This document shows, piece after piece, positions 1 to 15,000 of a stretch of DNA of 64,000 bases. A program made the position numbers and the translations under genes. Source of the DNA: Hybos culiciformis (lineage: Eukaryota > Arthropoda > Insecta > Diptera > Hybotidae); NCBI GenBank assembly GCA_964007475.1, contig OZ023275.1, forward strand, positions 11,263,829 through 11,327,828, in the 5' to 3' direction. Position 1 is the first letter of the stretch, and each line of letters opens with the position of its first letter. Below the pieces are notes generated by a model. The model did not search any database. It was not told the DNA's origin and saw only the letters and a program-made list of their open reading frames with translations.

Positions 1-3000
1 ATAGACTTTGCCGGCAATTCTTACAGACAACCAGCAGACGATAAGTAAATCTCAAAATTTTAAGCCGATAAAAATTTAACAGGAAACAAGGGTGTTATTT
101 CTGAACTCATTTGGGGAAAAAATACAATATGAAAACAATTTAAAATTGAAATATAAAGAACATGTATACAATAAAAGAGATAAACAGTGACGATGACTCT
201 TAAATAAATATACATTCGCTACGATTTTGGATAGAGTTGTATTCTCATAAACGATATATTATGAAAATAAATCTATCAAGCGATGAATGTACGTTTTAAT
301 CCAACCACAACAATTTAAAAAAACTATATTATAAATATCATCTTTTCATCTTTTTAAATTAAAAATTGCTCCACTTTTCCTTTCGAAATTTTATTATTTT
401 CCCGTTTATATTTATATATTTATTTAATTGCATTGTTTTATAGTTGCCCAAAAATTATTCTTCTTACTCTTCGGAATTTTTAATGCTTATTTATTACAGT
501 GTGCGTTTTTTACTTCGGACCATAATAAAATTTTGCATATGCACAAAATGAGAAAATATTATTCCAATAGATATTCTAGGTGCAACAAAATCTTAGTTGC
601 ACGATTATAGTACTTTCCGAAGAATGTTACAAAGGATAGTTAAAAAAAAGAAGTTAAGTATGTATTGCATGCATAAATCTTAAAGCTGCTGCAGATCTTA
701 TAGCAAAAATTAACAAAAATTAAGTCACACCCAAATTTTTTGATATTCAGAATAATTTTTAATCCTATGTAGAATTTTATTTTATTTTAAAACTAAACGT
801 TGATTATTACAAATAAGAACTATATTTATAAATTTTATTTCATTATTGAATTAAAACAAAAAATTAACTAGAATTCCCTAAAAAATTTAAATTGCATTGT
901 TTTTCATATAATAATAGAATTTTATTTATGTCATAACCATTAACAAACTTTTCTGATGAAAACAGAATGCACATAAAGCGATAAATATTACCAGTTTTCC
1001 CAGAAAATAAGATATAAATTAAAAAAAAAAAGTGAATTTTATATATTTTATATATCATACTAAATATTGTACAATTTATTATATTGCTCATAGTTTTATA
1101 AATATCACTTTTATTTTTTGAAATATGCTACTTCAGTAAAAGTGATGACTTACCTATAAAAATAAAACAATATTTCTAAATATTTTATTATAATTACAAT
1201 GACCTGAGTATCTTTCTTTATTATACTATATTGTAACTTTAAGAAATATACTTAATGTCATTGACATTTATGATTTTAAGTCACAAAAAATAAAAATTAA
1301 TAAACATATAGAAATGTACATAATGTAAAAGTACTTAATCTATTTTGAAGATTATATAATAATGGATTATTAAAAGAAATAAGACTTATGTAAATTTTTA
1401 TTTTTTTTATCAAATTTTTTTTAATACGGTAAGGTCAAATTTAAGATTGCTTATACATATATATAGTTGATGGAACTCGGGCCATTAATGGGTTTATATA
1501 AAGTGGGATTTGCAATAGGTATAGGATTCATGTAATTCCGAATTTGTAAAGTGCGTGCTTATAGAAATTCAATTTTGCCACATAATGATGAATGAACCTG
1601 TCAGACATCAGATATTGAAATGTTTCACGCAAAGAAATGCAAAGAAAACTTGAAATCAGTGTGAAATATTAATTCGAAATAAATTATCAAAATTTTTTTT
1701 TTTAAATAATTAAAAATAAAAACTTCAATGATTAATTTATTTTTATTTACGGAACATAATTTTTTTTGTTTTACATTCTTTATTCTTCTTCAATCGTAAA
1801 ATTATAGTGATTAATTACATTTTTTTTTTTTGACAAATATTTTGATTAGCTTTATGTAAACAAACTTTCATATTAAATTAAAATACATTTGTTATATAAA
1901 AATTAACATTATTTTAATGATTTTTAAAGCGAAACATTTTTTATTGAATTATTACTCGAAATAATTAAGTTCTTTTTGAAAAAAAAAAAAAATTAAATAA
2001 TAATAATAATAAGAATAAAAGCTAAGAGAAAATTATAAATTTATTAATGTGAAAAATTAACACCCATTAAATGAGTATATGAATATAAATGAAGAATGAA
2101 TGACAATTATAATATAGCTACGCTCTAGTTAACTTGAGAAATCAAATTAAAAAGTTGTAAATTTTTATTCAAAAAAGATTTAAAAAACATTGCCGAAATT
2201 GTGAATTAAATTTAAATTTATAACGTATATAAAAAAGTGTAAATTAACACTTAGTTTGCAATATCATTATCATTAATATTATTATGATGTAATTTATTTG
2301 TTAAATTTTTACCTTCTTTTCTTTAACTATAATTCAAATTGATCAGTCACAACACGTAGATATAACTAAGCTAAGTCTATGATAAGCTTAAATAATGTTC
2401 TTGCATTACAGGTTTCTTATATATACTAATTTTTATAGTTAGAGTTAAAGATTTACAATATAACTAGCTCAAATCAAGAGAAAACAAAAAAATTTAATAT
2501 TTTACTTGCAAAATCAACTAAGATAATGGATGTAGTAGATAAAAAATTGAAATATTATAATGTGATATCAAGTTTCTAATTATACTTTTTTAGTGATTAA
2601 TTTTAATGAGAGACAAGAAATACTATTTTAATATCAGATTTATCTATATTTATATACCTTTTTTGATCGATTTATATACCTTTTTTTTTTTTAATATACT
2701 CTTTTCGTCAATATACAAAGTATGATGCATTAACAGATTCCATCCTTCTTCCTGTATGCTTTTATTTATTTCTTTTTTCTTAATTGTGGGAAATTCTAAT
2801 AACTAATATCACTTTCTCTCCCCAGTATATTCTCTGATCATAATATTCTTTTTGACTTTTTTTTTAAATGAAATTTATTTACATACAACATCGTTTACCA
2901 TAAGCATCTAATTAGCAATAAATATTACACAAAAAAAATCTCATTCAATGAAAAACAAAATCATTATGAACGTAATGTATATAGTAGAAAACATTCAATG

Positions 3001-6000
3001 CTAAATTTCATAATATAATTCTGTGTAAAAACCTGATGTCAGGAAACAATTTAGAATTTATAATATATATATATATATTTGCTAATTACATGTAAATGTA
3101 TGCAATAATGAACGATAGAATTAAAATATGTATAAAATTATCAAAATTAATCAACCAAATCTTTTTCGCTTTGTTCCCTCATTTCAATTGGGAAATGGGA
3201 ATATCTAGTATTAATTCAAATTTGTTGAAAAAAAAAAATGAAAAATTATGAGTTAAGTACTTATTTATTTTGTTATTATAAAAATTGATAATCGTTTCAA
3301 ATTTCATATTGTATCTTTAATATATGTTACATTATACATACACAGACACACATAATAGTTTTAATTTTAAATTATTTTAATTAAATATGTATTTTTTATT
3401 TCAGTTTCATTCTATATACACAGTTTTCGATTCCATATCAATATTTTGTATTTTCCAGTAGAATAATGCTTCTTTTCACTTTGTATTTTTTATGTTCATT
3501 GATAAGATAAGTTTACTATTCTATAACCTAACTAGTACATTAATTTAAAAATAATTGGACGAACTTTGGAAAAATTATATTGATTAAATATAAATATATA
3601 TTTCTTCCGGGATCCAAAACATTTTACACGACCTTATGTACATTTATCAACAACTAGATTTTTTTTTTGCAATATGTGGCTATTCTAATTTTTTAATATT
3701 CATTCACAAAAAAATAGAAAAAATATTATCATAAATTCTAAATTCAATGACTGTAAAAAAGTTAATACTGTAAAATAAATAAAAACAGACAAATTTATTT
3801 AAAATATTTTGGCCTTAAGGTACAGAGCAAAAAAAAAAAAATATTAATTTTAATTTCTATAATTTGTTAACAAAAATGTAAATGATATGCATTCTAACGA
3901 TTATACTTAGTTGAAACAAAAAAAAATTCAGGAAAAGTGTTTTGTTCATAATAACAAGTCAAAAATAATTATATTATATAAAACAGTTGATCGGTCAAGC
4001 GTTATAAGCGCATCACATTTTATATTTTCATTAAAACCTAAACAGAACAAGTATACATAGAATAATATGCAGTAGGAAAATAATATTCAAGTTTTATTTT
4101 AATAAAAAAATATATAACCATATAATTTTAAACAGAAAATCAACTAATTTGACATTTCAATTTATAATTGGTAAATAATAATAACACAAAAAAAAAAAAT
4201 ACTACACATTTAATGACTAAGTATTTACTTTCGAAGCTTAACTAAGAACGTGAAAACAGAACCAAAAATATATGGTTGTAAAATCCTTAAATGAATTTCC
4301 TAAATAAAATTAAAATGTCAAAATGTCAAAGTGCACTTGTCAATAATTATTTGAATATGTGTCACATATAATAATAATACTGCAACATTAAGTATACCTA
4401 CGAAGTCGTTGGTACCTACTACATTAATTAAGGTACACTGAAAGTTCGTCTATATTTGTATTTGCTAATTAAAGAATTTAGATACCTCTCTGTCGGTCGT
4501 TATTAATTATTATTATAAAAAATATCGATAATGGAAATCATAATTAATTTTCTTTCAATTATAATTTCAAAATATGAGTGATAGTTTATTATTATTGTAA
4601 AAAAAAAGAGCTGATGTGTTTACAAAACAATCTATAATGTGCACTCTATAACCATAATGAATTGATTGATTAAAATAGACATTATATATATTCATTTGAT
4701 TATATCTTTATAAGCTCTACAGATAAATTAATCATTTTAAACTCTAAATAAAAATTTTGATAAATTTTGATATTATATTTTTACTATGATGACAGCAAAT
4801 ATGCAATAAATTTCAACGAAAACAAAAAAAAAAAAAAAACTAACAAATCAATAAAAATTTTAATAAAGATATTATCGTAAAAATTAATGAAAACATATTT
4901 TGTGCATATGCTTTACCTTTTTATTTTTTATGCTATACATAATTTCACATGTTTTATATATTAAAAAAAAAATAAAATAAAAAATTATGTTCTTTAAAAT
5001 TCGATTTTGACTGCACGTTTTATTTTATCTTAATTTTTAATGATGTAGATGTACATAGTAAAGTTTTTCTTTCATAATACTATTACTCTATCTCTACACT
5101 AAAAAAAAACTCAATGGAAAATCAGCTATAAAATATAGCAGAAGAATTATAGTTTTATTTTATTTTTCTAGCTCAGAAAAAATTACATTGAAATTTATTA
5201 TAAAATAATCATGTGAACAAATATATTAAATAAAAGTAGGAACTATTTTTCTTTGATACGAAAAATAGCTAATCATGCTAAAGTTATATTCACTAGTTCG
5301 ATTTGACCTACATATGTGGCAAGCGATACACACAAATTATAGTAGCCTAGGTTGTAGTTGAAACTATTGATCGGAACATAAAGATTGCTACACCACTAAA
5401 AATATCTCGGAATAGTTAGTTGCAGTCCAAATTGGTATTGAGAAATTTGTACAAGCCATTTGGAAACTATGAAAACCAAAATCTTAACTTATTTTACTTG
5501 GGCTTAACAATAGTTTTAAGTATCTTAAGATTATTATTTTTATGATTTACAAGAACCTTAATAGTGAAATCTAGAGAAGTTTTTTTTTAATAAAAAATTT
5601 ATTTTATTTAAGAAATTGAATTTTTATATTCAAGTTATAATTTAATTTATACTTGTGTTGTGAAACATAGATTTGATTGCCTAATTTAAAAAAAAAAAAC
5701 TCAAAAGGAATATAAAATATATGTATTCAACATTTTAATGTGAGAAATATAATTATTTCGAAAAGCAATATATAAAAAGCATAAATAAATTTCTAGAAAC
5801 TATTTTAATAGATTTATTAGTCTCTACAGAATCAAGAAAATATACTATTCTTTGATAGATTTTAAATTCAAAGATATACATATCTGTTATGCCTTTTTGC
5901 ATCTTTTTGCTTATTTATAGCAAAAATAATTTCTATTTTATATTTTTATTTCAAACCTATGTATATTTTTTTTGCATATTTTATTTCATTTCATTGCACT

Positions 6001-7970
6001 TATGCTTAAAGATCATGTTTTCTAGGTGAACATACATAACTGTAAAAAGTTTTTTTAACAGTACAACTTGTATAGTTGTTCATCAGATGGAATAAAGATA
6101 AAAACAAGAAAAAAAAAATTGTAATTGTCGGTTAGATAATTTTACATACTTTTGTGCACCACATTTTCTTTTTTTGTTTCTTTTTTTTTTTTTTTGTTAT
6201 TTTTGCATATAAATGTAAGACTTCTCTTATTATAAGTATAGCCATAAAAAAAAAATCAAATCAGCATACTCAACTTATACTTGTGTTGTGACGTCACATT
6301 ATATAGAAAATCATAACTTGAAAAAAGAAAAAAAAATGATTGCTTCCTTATTCAACACTCACATCATATTTTTAAAACTTAGTTTTTAATTGGAATATTT
6401 TGTTTTTTACTATTTTCGTCTCACGAAATTTCTCATATTTCATCAGACATTAATTTTTAATATGAAAAATATCGTATTTCTTTATGTTCTTAAATCACAG
6501 TATGATAATAGTTTTAACTGTTTAGTTCCAAAAAGGTTTCATTTTCTATATCATTCTGTAGGTGTAGAGTAAGGAACTGATTATTAAAGATGTACATTGT
6601 ATTCAATTAGATCTATATACTACGGCTCTCAAAATACATGAATAAGCTCATTTCAGCTTCAAAACCGCAAAAAGTAAATTAATTTCACATTACTTTATGA
6701 AAGTTGTACAATGCTTAAACCAAAAGTAACTTAAAGACACCTTTTCGAGCCTATAGTACACAGTCTAAATTAATTGGGGTCAATGTTTGTAAAAGCACAA
6801 AAAAGATCTTGAATTTTTGTTTGTAACGCCAATGGATTTTATTTCACTTTATCAAAGTGAATTGAAATCAATGGGTCTTATGTCGATTTGAAAATGATAT
6901 TAAAGTTATTTGACTATATATTTATATATAAATACCACTAAGTGTTAGGACACCCCACTAATGAATTCATTTATTTAAAGCTAATTTGTTTTAAATATTT
7001 AAAATGTCATTTTCTAATTATTTCGTTTTGATGACGATATTTTCATAACAAAATATTTTATTGAAGATCTTTTTGTATATTAATTTGTTAATTATAATAT
7101 TTTTCAATTTTACTTTTTTTTTATTTTTAATGATTTTATTTATATTTATATTCACATCTTTTCATTCCCCATATATATGAAATATGTACACTCAAAGTCA
7201 ATGTTCTTTGAAATAAGAAAATGACGGAAAGTTGATGAGGTCAATGCATTTTTTGAACACGGAAAACCTAAAGACCATTTTTATAAGACATAACATTTTT
7301 TATTATTATTATGATTATTATTTAAAAAAAATTATTTTCATCAAAAAAGAATCCTTTCCATTATAAATATAATCATTTGTTGCAGAAAATAACTATTATA
7401 AAAATGAAAAATTATATGAATTGTCGTAAGTAAACTGCATAAAATCAATAGAAATATTTTTTGAAAAGAATATTTAATTTTTTAAAGGGGGGCATTAATA
7501 TATTAATGAACTAAAATTAATTAATTATAATATCTATAAATCTACATTGTTTTAAAAATTTTAATTTATTAATTGTGCGCACTGTGCATAACGAAGTTGT
7601 TAAAAATTTGTAATATACTTGTCTTAAAATATTTATTATAGAGAAGTTTTTGTTTTTTTTTTATTATTTTTTTAAATTGAAATAAATTGCAAAAAAAATG
7701 TACATTGTATTTAAATATAATTATGATTGACCCCCACCTGAAATGTATGACTTAATAATATTGATAATAAATGTAAATATATATTAAGTATCCTTAATCA
7801 GTAACATGAGTAACATTATGTTATTATGTATTGTATTTTGATTTTTCCAAATTATGTTTATTATCATTACAATCCAAATTTCATTCCTAACTTTTTTATT
7901 CTTCTTATTCTTAAAATTTATTTTCGATTCATTTCTATATAACAATAAAAGAAAGTTTTCTTTTTTGGAA
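1..7970. other. AT-rich non-coding sequence, no gene recognised
   Basis: I see no supported gene, RNA gene or bounded mobile element here. Open frames are at most about 75 codons and have low-complexity, K/N/I/F-rich translations typical of random A/T sequence. Homopolymer A and T runs and a short (TA)n tract near 3060-3080 are present. I found no reverse-complement partner for this stretch inside the window, so it lies outside the large inverted duplication that starts just after it. Confidence 0.6.
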
Positions 7971-8984
7971 AATTTCAGTCTACCCAAAGTGGTGTCTATT
8001 AAAATTCAAAAACAAACATTCATTTTGCAACGTCGGCGTTGTCGTTAACAAAAGAAAATTTCATAAGAAAGTTCCACCATTTTTATAAGCGTATTTTCGT
8101 CACTTTATATATAAATGTGGGGAAAAAAGTAAATGCAAAATCCATAAAGCCAATTATGTAAAAAGCCTGTCACTTACAAACATTAATTTTTTTTACAGCA
8201 TTATTGTGCTTACAGTATGGATATCAAAGTCTCTAAACATAATAGCAATTAAAAAAGTTATACACCAAAAATTATGTATATACTGATATGTACATATATG
8301 ATATGTGAGAAGAGAATGTATATAGTCATCGTATGATAAATTACAGGTTTTCTTTACTTTACTAAATTTAATATGTTGAAAAGTTTTCACTATATACGAT
8401 TGAAATAATAAGCGCCGTTGTAAAATCATTTCGAAATATTTTCAAACATTTTGGGAATTCTATTAGAAAGAAATAACGAAAATAAACTACACTAAACAAA
8501 CATTTGAAACAAATCTCTGTTTCTTAAATTATATAGATTTATTCAAATTATATTTACCTAATAATAATGTCTAAAAATCTCCGTTAGATACAGACATGAA
8601 AAATGTAATAAAAAATGTTAAAACGGAATACAAATTAAAATTATTCAACTACATACCTGCCGCTTAAGACGCCGGCGGCGCTTTCTTAGAAAAATATACC
8701 TAATGTGGTTAAAATTCGTATTAAAATTCTATATGATGGACACAATTCTTATTATAACGCTTGACTTTTATTCGCTATAAAATATATAATTGATTTAATT
8801 TTAGCTTGAAGTTTTTATTTAAATATATAATTATAAAAACTAATCAATTATGTATATATGAATTGGTAAAATTTTTCGTTTCAGGGTTCATTAAGTTGAC
8901 TTTATTAGTTAATTCTTCATTTTATTTCAAAAAAAAAACTAAATATAAATAAAATGTAATTAAAATAAATTATATTTTGTTTCC

Positions 8985-9338
8985 TAGACTGTGACTTTTC
9001 GTTTTGTACTTGCAATGCAATTGGAACATACGCAAATCTTTTTCTATAAGGTTCGCTAATAGTCTTACTCTACGTTGCTTGATTGAAAAATCTGGATTTC
9101 TGTTATTAAGAATATTTAACAATTTGCTTGAGAAATGTTCTTTTAATATAACTCTTCATCCGCAGACCAAACACTTTCAGTGGCGTGGACTTAAGAGTGC
9201 AAGTCTAAGTTTCCTATTTTCATAAAATTCATCCTCCAGTAAAACTTCTTCTATCTTACTGTGACAAGATGCATTATGAATTACCTTAACAATAGGTGAA
9301 CCATGTCGAACCATTGCTTTACGAAGACAGGTCTTCAT
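8985..9338 (-). pseudogene. Decayed coding sequence, family not recognised
   Basis: On the minus strand three overlapping frames read like one broken protein. The first, 9338 down to 9177, is a 53-codon open frame containing RHGSPIVKVI, then KIEEVLLEDEFYENRKLRL and ending near LLSPRH. After an apparent frameshift the next frame continues KVFGLRMKSYIKRTFLKQIV. A third frame from about 9122 to 8987 reads NNRNPDFSIKQRRVRLLANL, then IEKDLRMFQ. The composition (E, L, R, C, W-poor) is unlike the K/N/I/F noise elsewhere, and the stretch is less A/T-rich than its flanks. It adjoins the heptad-encoding minisatellite at 9374-9532. The right arm has no counterpart between its matching flanks, so this is probably an inserted retrocopy or transposon fragment. 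I cannot name the protein. Confidence 0.4.
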
Positions 9339-9373
9339 TTACGCTTTTGCATTTAATTGCTTTCATATATTGG

Positions 9374-9532
9374 AATTTACTATTCTCATTATGAAATTTA
9401 CAATTCTCATCTTTAAAATTTACTAATTCCATTTTGAAATTTACTATTCTCTTATTGTTGAAATTCACTATTCTACTTTGAAGTTCACTATTCTCATATT
9501 GGGATTTACAATTCTCATTTTGAAATTAAAAA
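9374..9532. repeat. About 21-bp minisatellite, about 7-8 degenerate copies
   Basis: A unit resembling TTGAAATTTACTATTCTCAT repeats with small changes across the stretch. The period is close to 21 bp, a multiple of three. On the minus strand one frame stays open from 9532 to a stop at 9319-9321, giving degenerate seven-residue repeats of the type NENSKFQ, like a coiled-coil heptad. It lies directly upstream (minus-strand sense) of the decayed coding sequence at 8985-9338 and may have been part of the same protein. Confidence 0.75.
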
Positions 9533-11922
9533 TGTATAGTACAATACAGAAACAAAAATTATATTTTATAAAAACCCTGCATGAATATTCTTAAATCAGC
9601 TTATTCGGCAATTCATAATGCATGAATTTTGCATAGAAATTATTACAAGATAAATTTTCGAGTACCAAGCTGTTTTTCAGTGGAAAACACCAAAGGAACT
9701 GGCTAAACCTGTAAAATGTTCATTATCTGTTTGTCCATCAATTTCACAAAAATATCTAATCAAAGTTAAAAAATAATGATTTTTAGAATTTTTTTTTTTT
9801 AACTTGTCATTGATTCTAAAATTAACAAATGATTCAGTAATAAAATCTTGATAATTTTAATATTTTTATAGTAAATAATTTTTTTTTTGTTATATCCAAG
9901 TTATTCATATATTGAGAATATAACATCTTTTAAGAATAAAATTTCTTAATTATGATTATTTTTACAACTGAATATAATTATTAAAAAAAAAAAAAGAATA
10001 CACAAAAAATGTCTAGTCATAATAAATGATATAACTTTTATGAAAAAGAATATCTTTATATATACATTTTTTTTGATGAGAGATAAGGAAACTCGGAAGA
10101 AATATAAATTTTGTTATGTGTATAAACATTTTTTACCTTAACATCATTTTCATAACTTAAATTCTTGAATGAATATCTTTTTAACACATATAATGGAATG
10201 ATAAAATTATAAAAGAAAAAATTGTATGCACTTGGTATTAAATAACATTTTTCCCGTTTTGTAAATTAATATTAAGAAAGTTTGTGCTTGCAAATTTGAA
10301 GATAAATAAAATAGTATAATAATTATATAAATATAGAAATAGTTCAAATAATTCAAATAATCATTATTTTTACCCTTTTGCATCATGAATTTATAATTAT
10401 TACGATTAATTCCAATTTTCCTTAATTTTAATTTTAAACGATTTTAGTGAAGAAAATTTTTTAACTTTTTGTCAGATATTTATAATTCCAATATTTAGTA
10501 TTTATATGTTTTTTAAATATTTATATGTTAATTAAATATAATAATCATTTTTGATTACTTCAATCATCGTATATATAATTTTTTAAACTTTTATTTTATT
10601 ATTTAAATAGTTAAGTTGATTTGAACTAAATAGCTAAGTTAATCTTAAATTTTAATCTTGATAAAAAATTATATCAAGATTGACAATCATTATGTAGGTA
10701 GGTACTATGTTAATATGTATTCTAAATTAGACATTCATCTCTATAACAACAACTTTGGAACTAATTATTATGTATAAATATTTTTATGCCCAAAATGCAA
10801 AATGCACATTAATTTTCAATAAATTTATTTATTTAACATAAATTTTTAATAGTTAAGTAATTAATAGGAAATTAGACAAAACAAAATACAATAATTCGGA
10901 ATTGATTTCAAAAATATTAAATATTTTTCTTATACATTCCTATCCGATTTGAATGTTTATTTCCATATATTAATAAATATTTTTATTTCCACATTTCCAA
11001 TTAAAATTTTCAATTTTACTTATTGTGTAATTAAATAATGTATTAATTATATAAATATAATTTTTATTTTTTATAATAATGATTATTTCCTTCACTTCAA
11101 TCTATAAATATATAGGAATACGTAATAAATTTATTTTAATTCATTTATACCTTTTCTTTCGATATGATGAATTTTTCTATTTTCAATTATAGCATCGAAA
11201 TTTATTGTATAATTTGTTGAATTATTATTAGATTTTAATGTCTTATTAACTATAGCTATGTGTATAAAAAAATATAAATTATGAAAACAATACCTAAGTT
11301 AATCTTATGATGATATCAGAATTTGAATTTCTAAAAATAAATAAATTTAAAAATTTTTTTATTTTATAAGACGTATATTATCTGACTAAATAAATATAAT
11401 AAACAGAGGAAAACGTTAAATAACTTTAAATAATGTAATTTATACATTTTGTAAATTATGTATGCACCTAAATATAATATGTTACACCATAACTTTGGAT
11501 TTCTGATCACTTAGTAAACATCCTTTTAAATTCCCATTTATCTTGTTGCGACCAATGAGGAACAGTGTTGTTATGCGAGTTATGCTCAAAAAGCTTACTA
11601 TAAGATTATCAGTTTATATCTTCATACATTATCATTGTCTTGCTGCTTTATCGCTCACTCAATTTTCTATAAAAGAGCTTCAAATTTTATAATTCTTTTG
11701 ATATTTATATAACTATCATCTTTCAAGATATCAATTTTTTTTTTAACAATAACAAGGAAACCATAAAATGTTTATCATCATTACTTATATCAGTCACCTA
11801 GTCATTACCATTTTCTTAAAATGGAAATAAATTTTCTTTAGCATATAAAATGTAATTTAATACATAGTTTCCTTAAATATTTTTCATATACTAAACATAT
11901 TTTTTTTTTTTTTCTTTTACAG

Positions 11923-12007
11923 ATTTTAAATATGAAAAAACATAAACTTCGACTACCCTGAAACGGGCATCTGCCATGAAAATTATGTAATAATATATTT
12001 TTATTTG
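11923..12007 (+). pseudogene. Relic exon 1, left-arm copy
   Basis: An 85-bp segment is bounded by a polypyrimidine tract with AG at 11921-11922 and a strong GTAAGT donor starting at 12008. The reverse complement of 58535-58611 in the right arm has the same acceptor, interior and GTAAGT donor. In one frame both copies share STTLKRASA then KIM and a stop; the left copy also has an earlier stop. This may be a decayed coding exon or an exon of a non-coding transcript. No parent gene is recognised. Confidence 0.4.
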
Positions 12008-15000
12008 GTAAGTTAATATTTTATTTTATTTTTTAAAAATTTTATTTACTTTTTTTTTTTTTTAGAAAAACCACAAATATTTCATTTTCTTCTATATTTC
12101 AATGTTAATTTAATTTCACATTTGGATATTCGATAAAACAATTATGTAATTTGAAAGCATGCAAGATAAATAAAAAAATTATTAACACCTTTATGTATAC
12201 ATGTATTAAATTTTCAAATGAAAATACAATTATTGCTTATTTGTAACAATTTTGATTTAATTAAATTTAATAAACAATCATAAGATAATTTAACTTCAAT
12301 TATAATATAATAATCCTATATCAATTAAGAAGATAATTGGTTTGGCAAAGAAATAACATTAGAGATTATACCTACTTCAATTTAAAATATTCAAAGGAAA
12401 TCAAAATTTACGGTCAGTCTTTCGCATTTTTCCGTCAAAATGTCAACAATTCTTATATTAGACTGAAAACTCAGATCGGTAGTTTTATTTTTTAATATAA
12501 AATTTCACATTCCTTAGCAAGAATTTAAAAGAATTTGAATTAAAATAAGATGTTATGCCTACACTACACTAATGTCTTCGTCTTGAGTGTTTAAAATAAT
12601 AATTTAACTGGAGACTTATATTTTATTTGAATTAAAAGCTAGTAAGAAAATGTAAAAAAAAATAAAAATTTCATTGCTCTTATAGTTCTATTCTACACAA
12701 ATTGTTTTTACTTGTATTATTTTTCCAACAAGCAGCAGTTCATTCCGATAATATACAGAATAAAATAATGTAATTAAAATGTGCAGTGTTATCATCAATA
12801 TAATATGTTTACCTTCATTGTCACTTTAATGACGGTATCACATTCAGCATTACGTATTAAATTAATTTTAACCGCAATAAAAGAGTTTTATCTTGTATGA
12901 CTTCCGTAATTTAGAGCAATATATCCATCTGATTTCAAGATTGTCTGGCAGAATGAAAATGCAATATAAATTCATTTCAGTATTTTTAATGGTGTATAAA
13001 GTTACTTTAACGGACTCATATCAATTTATTTTATTGCAAAAAAAAAATAAAAAAGTTGTATTTATTTAAAACTATCTTAAAAATTGTCTGTAATTAAAAA
13101 ACTGCGCTTTGTTTGTTAGTTTCAAGATTAGATACAGAAACATTCATAATATTGACTTCTTATTATCTTACCAGTCTCATATATTATATCGTAGTTTTAA
13201 ATAGTTTTGATAGAACAATATATGTATGTAAAATGGTTATTTTTGTATCTGTAATATTTACTAATTTAGGAATTCTTTAACATAAAACTATTATTGTGTC
13301 TAGAAGAAGCATCATTTTGTACAATTTTTTATTATTATTCTTTATTTTATATTTATTCTTTTTATTATTTTCTATATATTAATAATAATTTCTAGCTAAT
13401 ACGGGTTACTGATTAATTATTCTGATAACCAAATGTAAAGAAAAATTTATACATAACATCATTAATATGCTAATCGAAGCTAAAGCACAATCTTCAACAA
13501 TCTTGAATTTCTAAACGAAATGTTTTGAAACATACTGAAAATCAAATAGGGAAAAATATCTAAAAAGCTCGTTTTATTCATAACAGCAGCATACTAATAA
13601 TTACAAAGGATGTATGCAAATAATAATAATTATTTATAAGGATTCTTATTCCTTTATTATATATTCGGTATATTCACAAAAACCAAAAACTCTCATGCAA
13701 AGAATAAAATTATTTTTTAATAAATTGTTTTTATGGGATGTTTCAAACGAAAATAAATGTAAATTACTTTTTTTTTATTAAAAAAAATATATATTTAACA
13801 TAGAAAAAAATTTAGTAAATTCCGAAGTTTTTTTTTTTAAATTCAGTTTCATTTGCTTAAAGGCTAATAGTCAAGGTAGTAATAAAATTACGTATATATA
13901 TTTTTATTGAAAAAGATACAAAATCTATATAACATTAATGTATCTACATAAAGAAGTTTTTTTTGGACGCTATAATGTAGTAGTTATTCTTTAGAACGAA
14001 GAATTATTTCCGCATTTAATAAAAAAATATTTTTATTATGATAATATTTTTTTAAAAAAATTGTGCGTATTTGGGAATTAATTAACAATTAATAAGTATA
14101 AATAAAAATAGTATGTGGTAAGTTTTTGCAGCTAGAATATGAAATTCCTAACATCTGAAATAAGTTTTATTATGACCATTGACTGTATTTGAGAACGAAA
14201 TAAAATAATCTCATTTATAAACCTCATAATTCCTACAAAACTTTCGAAAAGATTTTTACACACTTTTTGAACTTTTGAACTTAAGGTTAGTTAACTCAAT
14301 AATAAATTTTTCAAGAACTTCTATGGTTTAAACTTTTTAAAAAATTAGTGAATTAAAAGAAATTTTTTAAATTGATCGACTATCAAAATAGACTTACAAG
14401 ACTTCCAGAAAAAAAATTGTAGAATGTAAAAATAATTTGTTACTGAGGCTGAATCAGTTGTTCACATTTCATGTATAAATGTCGGAAAGGTTTAAAACTT
14501 ATAAAATTGGCTGTCTATCATAAAAGAACCAATAACAACTAATATCTTTTTATTTGATTTGTTAAGAAAAATATTTAAAACTAGTTTTTTATTAAAAAAT
14601 AATCAAAATTAACTTGCTTAACATTATCTATCAATTTGTTTATCGATTTCTTAAGCCTGTCATTATGTGCTGTCAAAATTTATTTGAAATATTATAATAT
14701 TTGTATTTTTTTTTTTGTTTTCACTGTTCTAAATTCCTTGGCAGGAATCTAATCATTGTGTATAGAAAATATATAATTAATATGGTTTTTTTTTACAAAA
14801 TTCCATTTTTAGTGATACAAAATTTATTAACTAACATATAAAGATAGAGTTTACTATAAAAATGCTTATGCTTATAATTTGTTTTTTAATATTTATAAAT
14901 ACAAATAATAAATAATCAATAATAGTCGTACAAGTATTATTGGCATTTTTTTTTCTACCTTTTTATTCAAGGTCTCTTTATAATAAAATTAAAAAACCAA

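Noticed and set aside
5648..6300. ATACTTGTGTTGTGA occurring twice about 630 bp apart
   Set aside because: Only 15-20 bp are shared and flanks differ; not enough for a repeat family.
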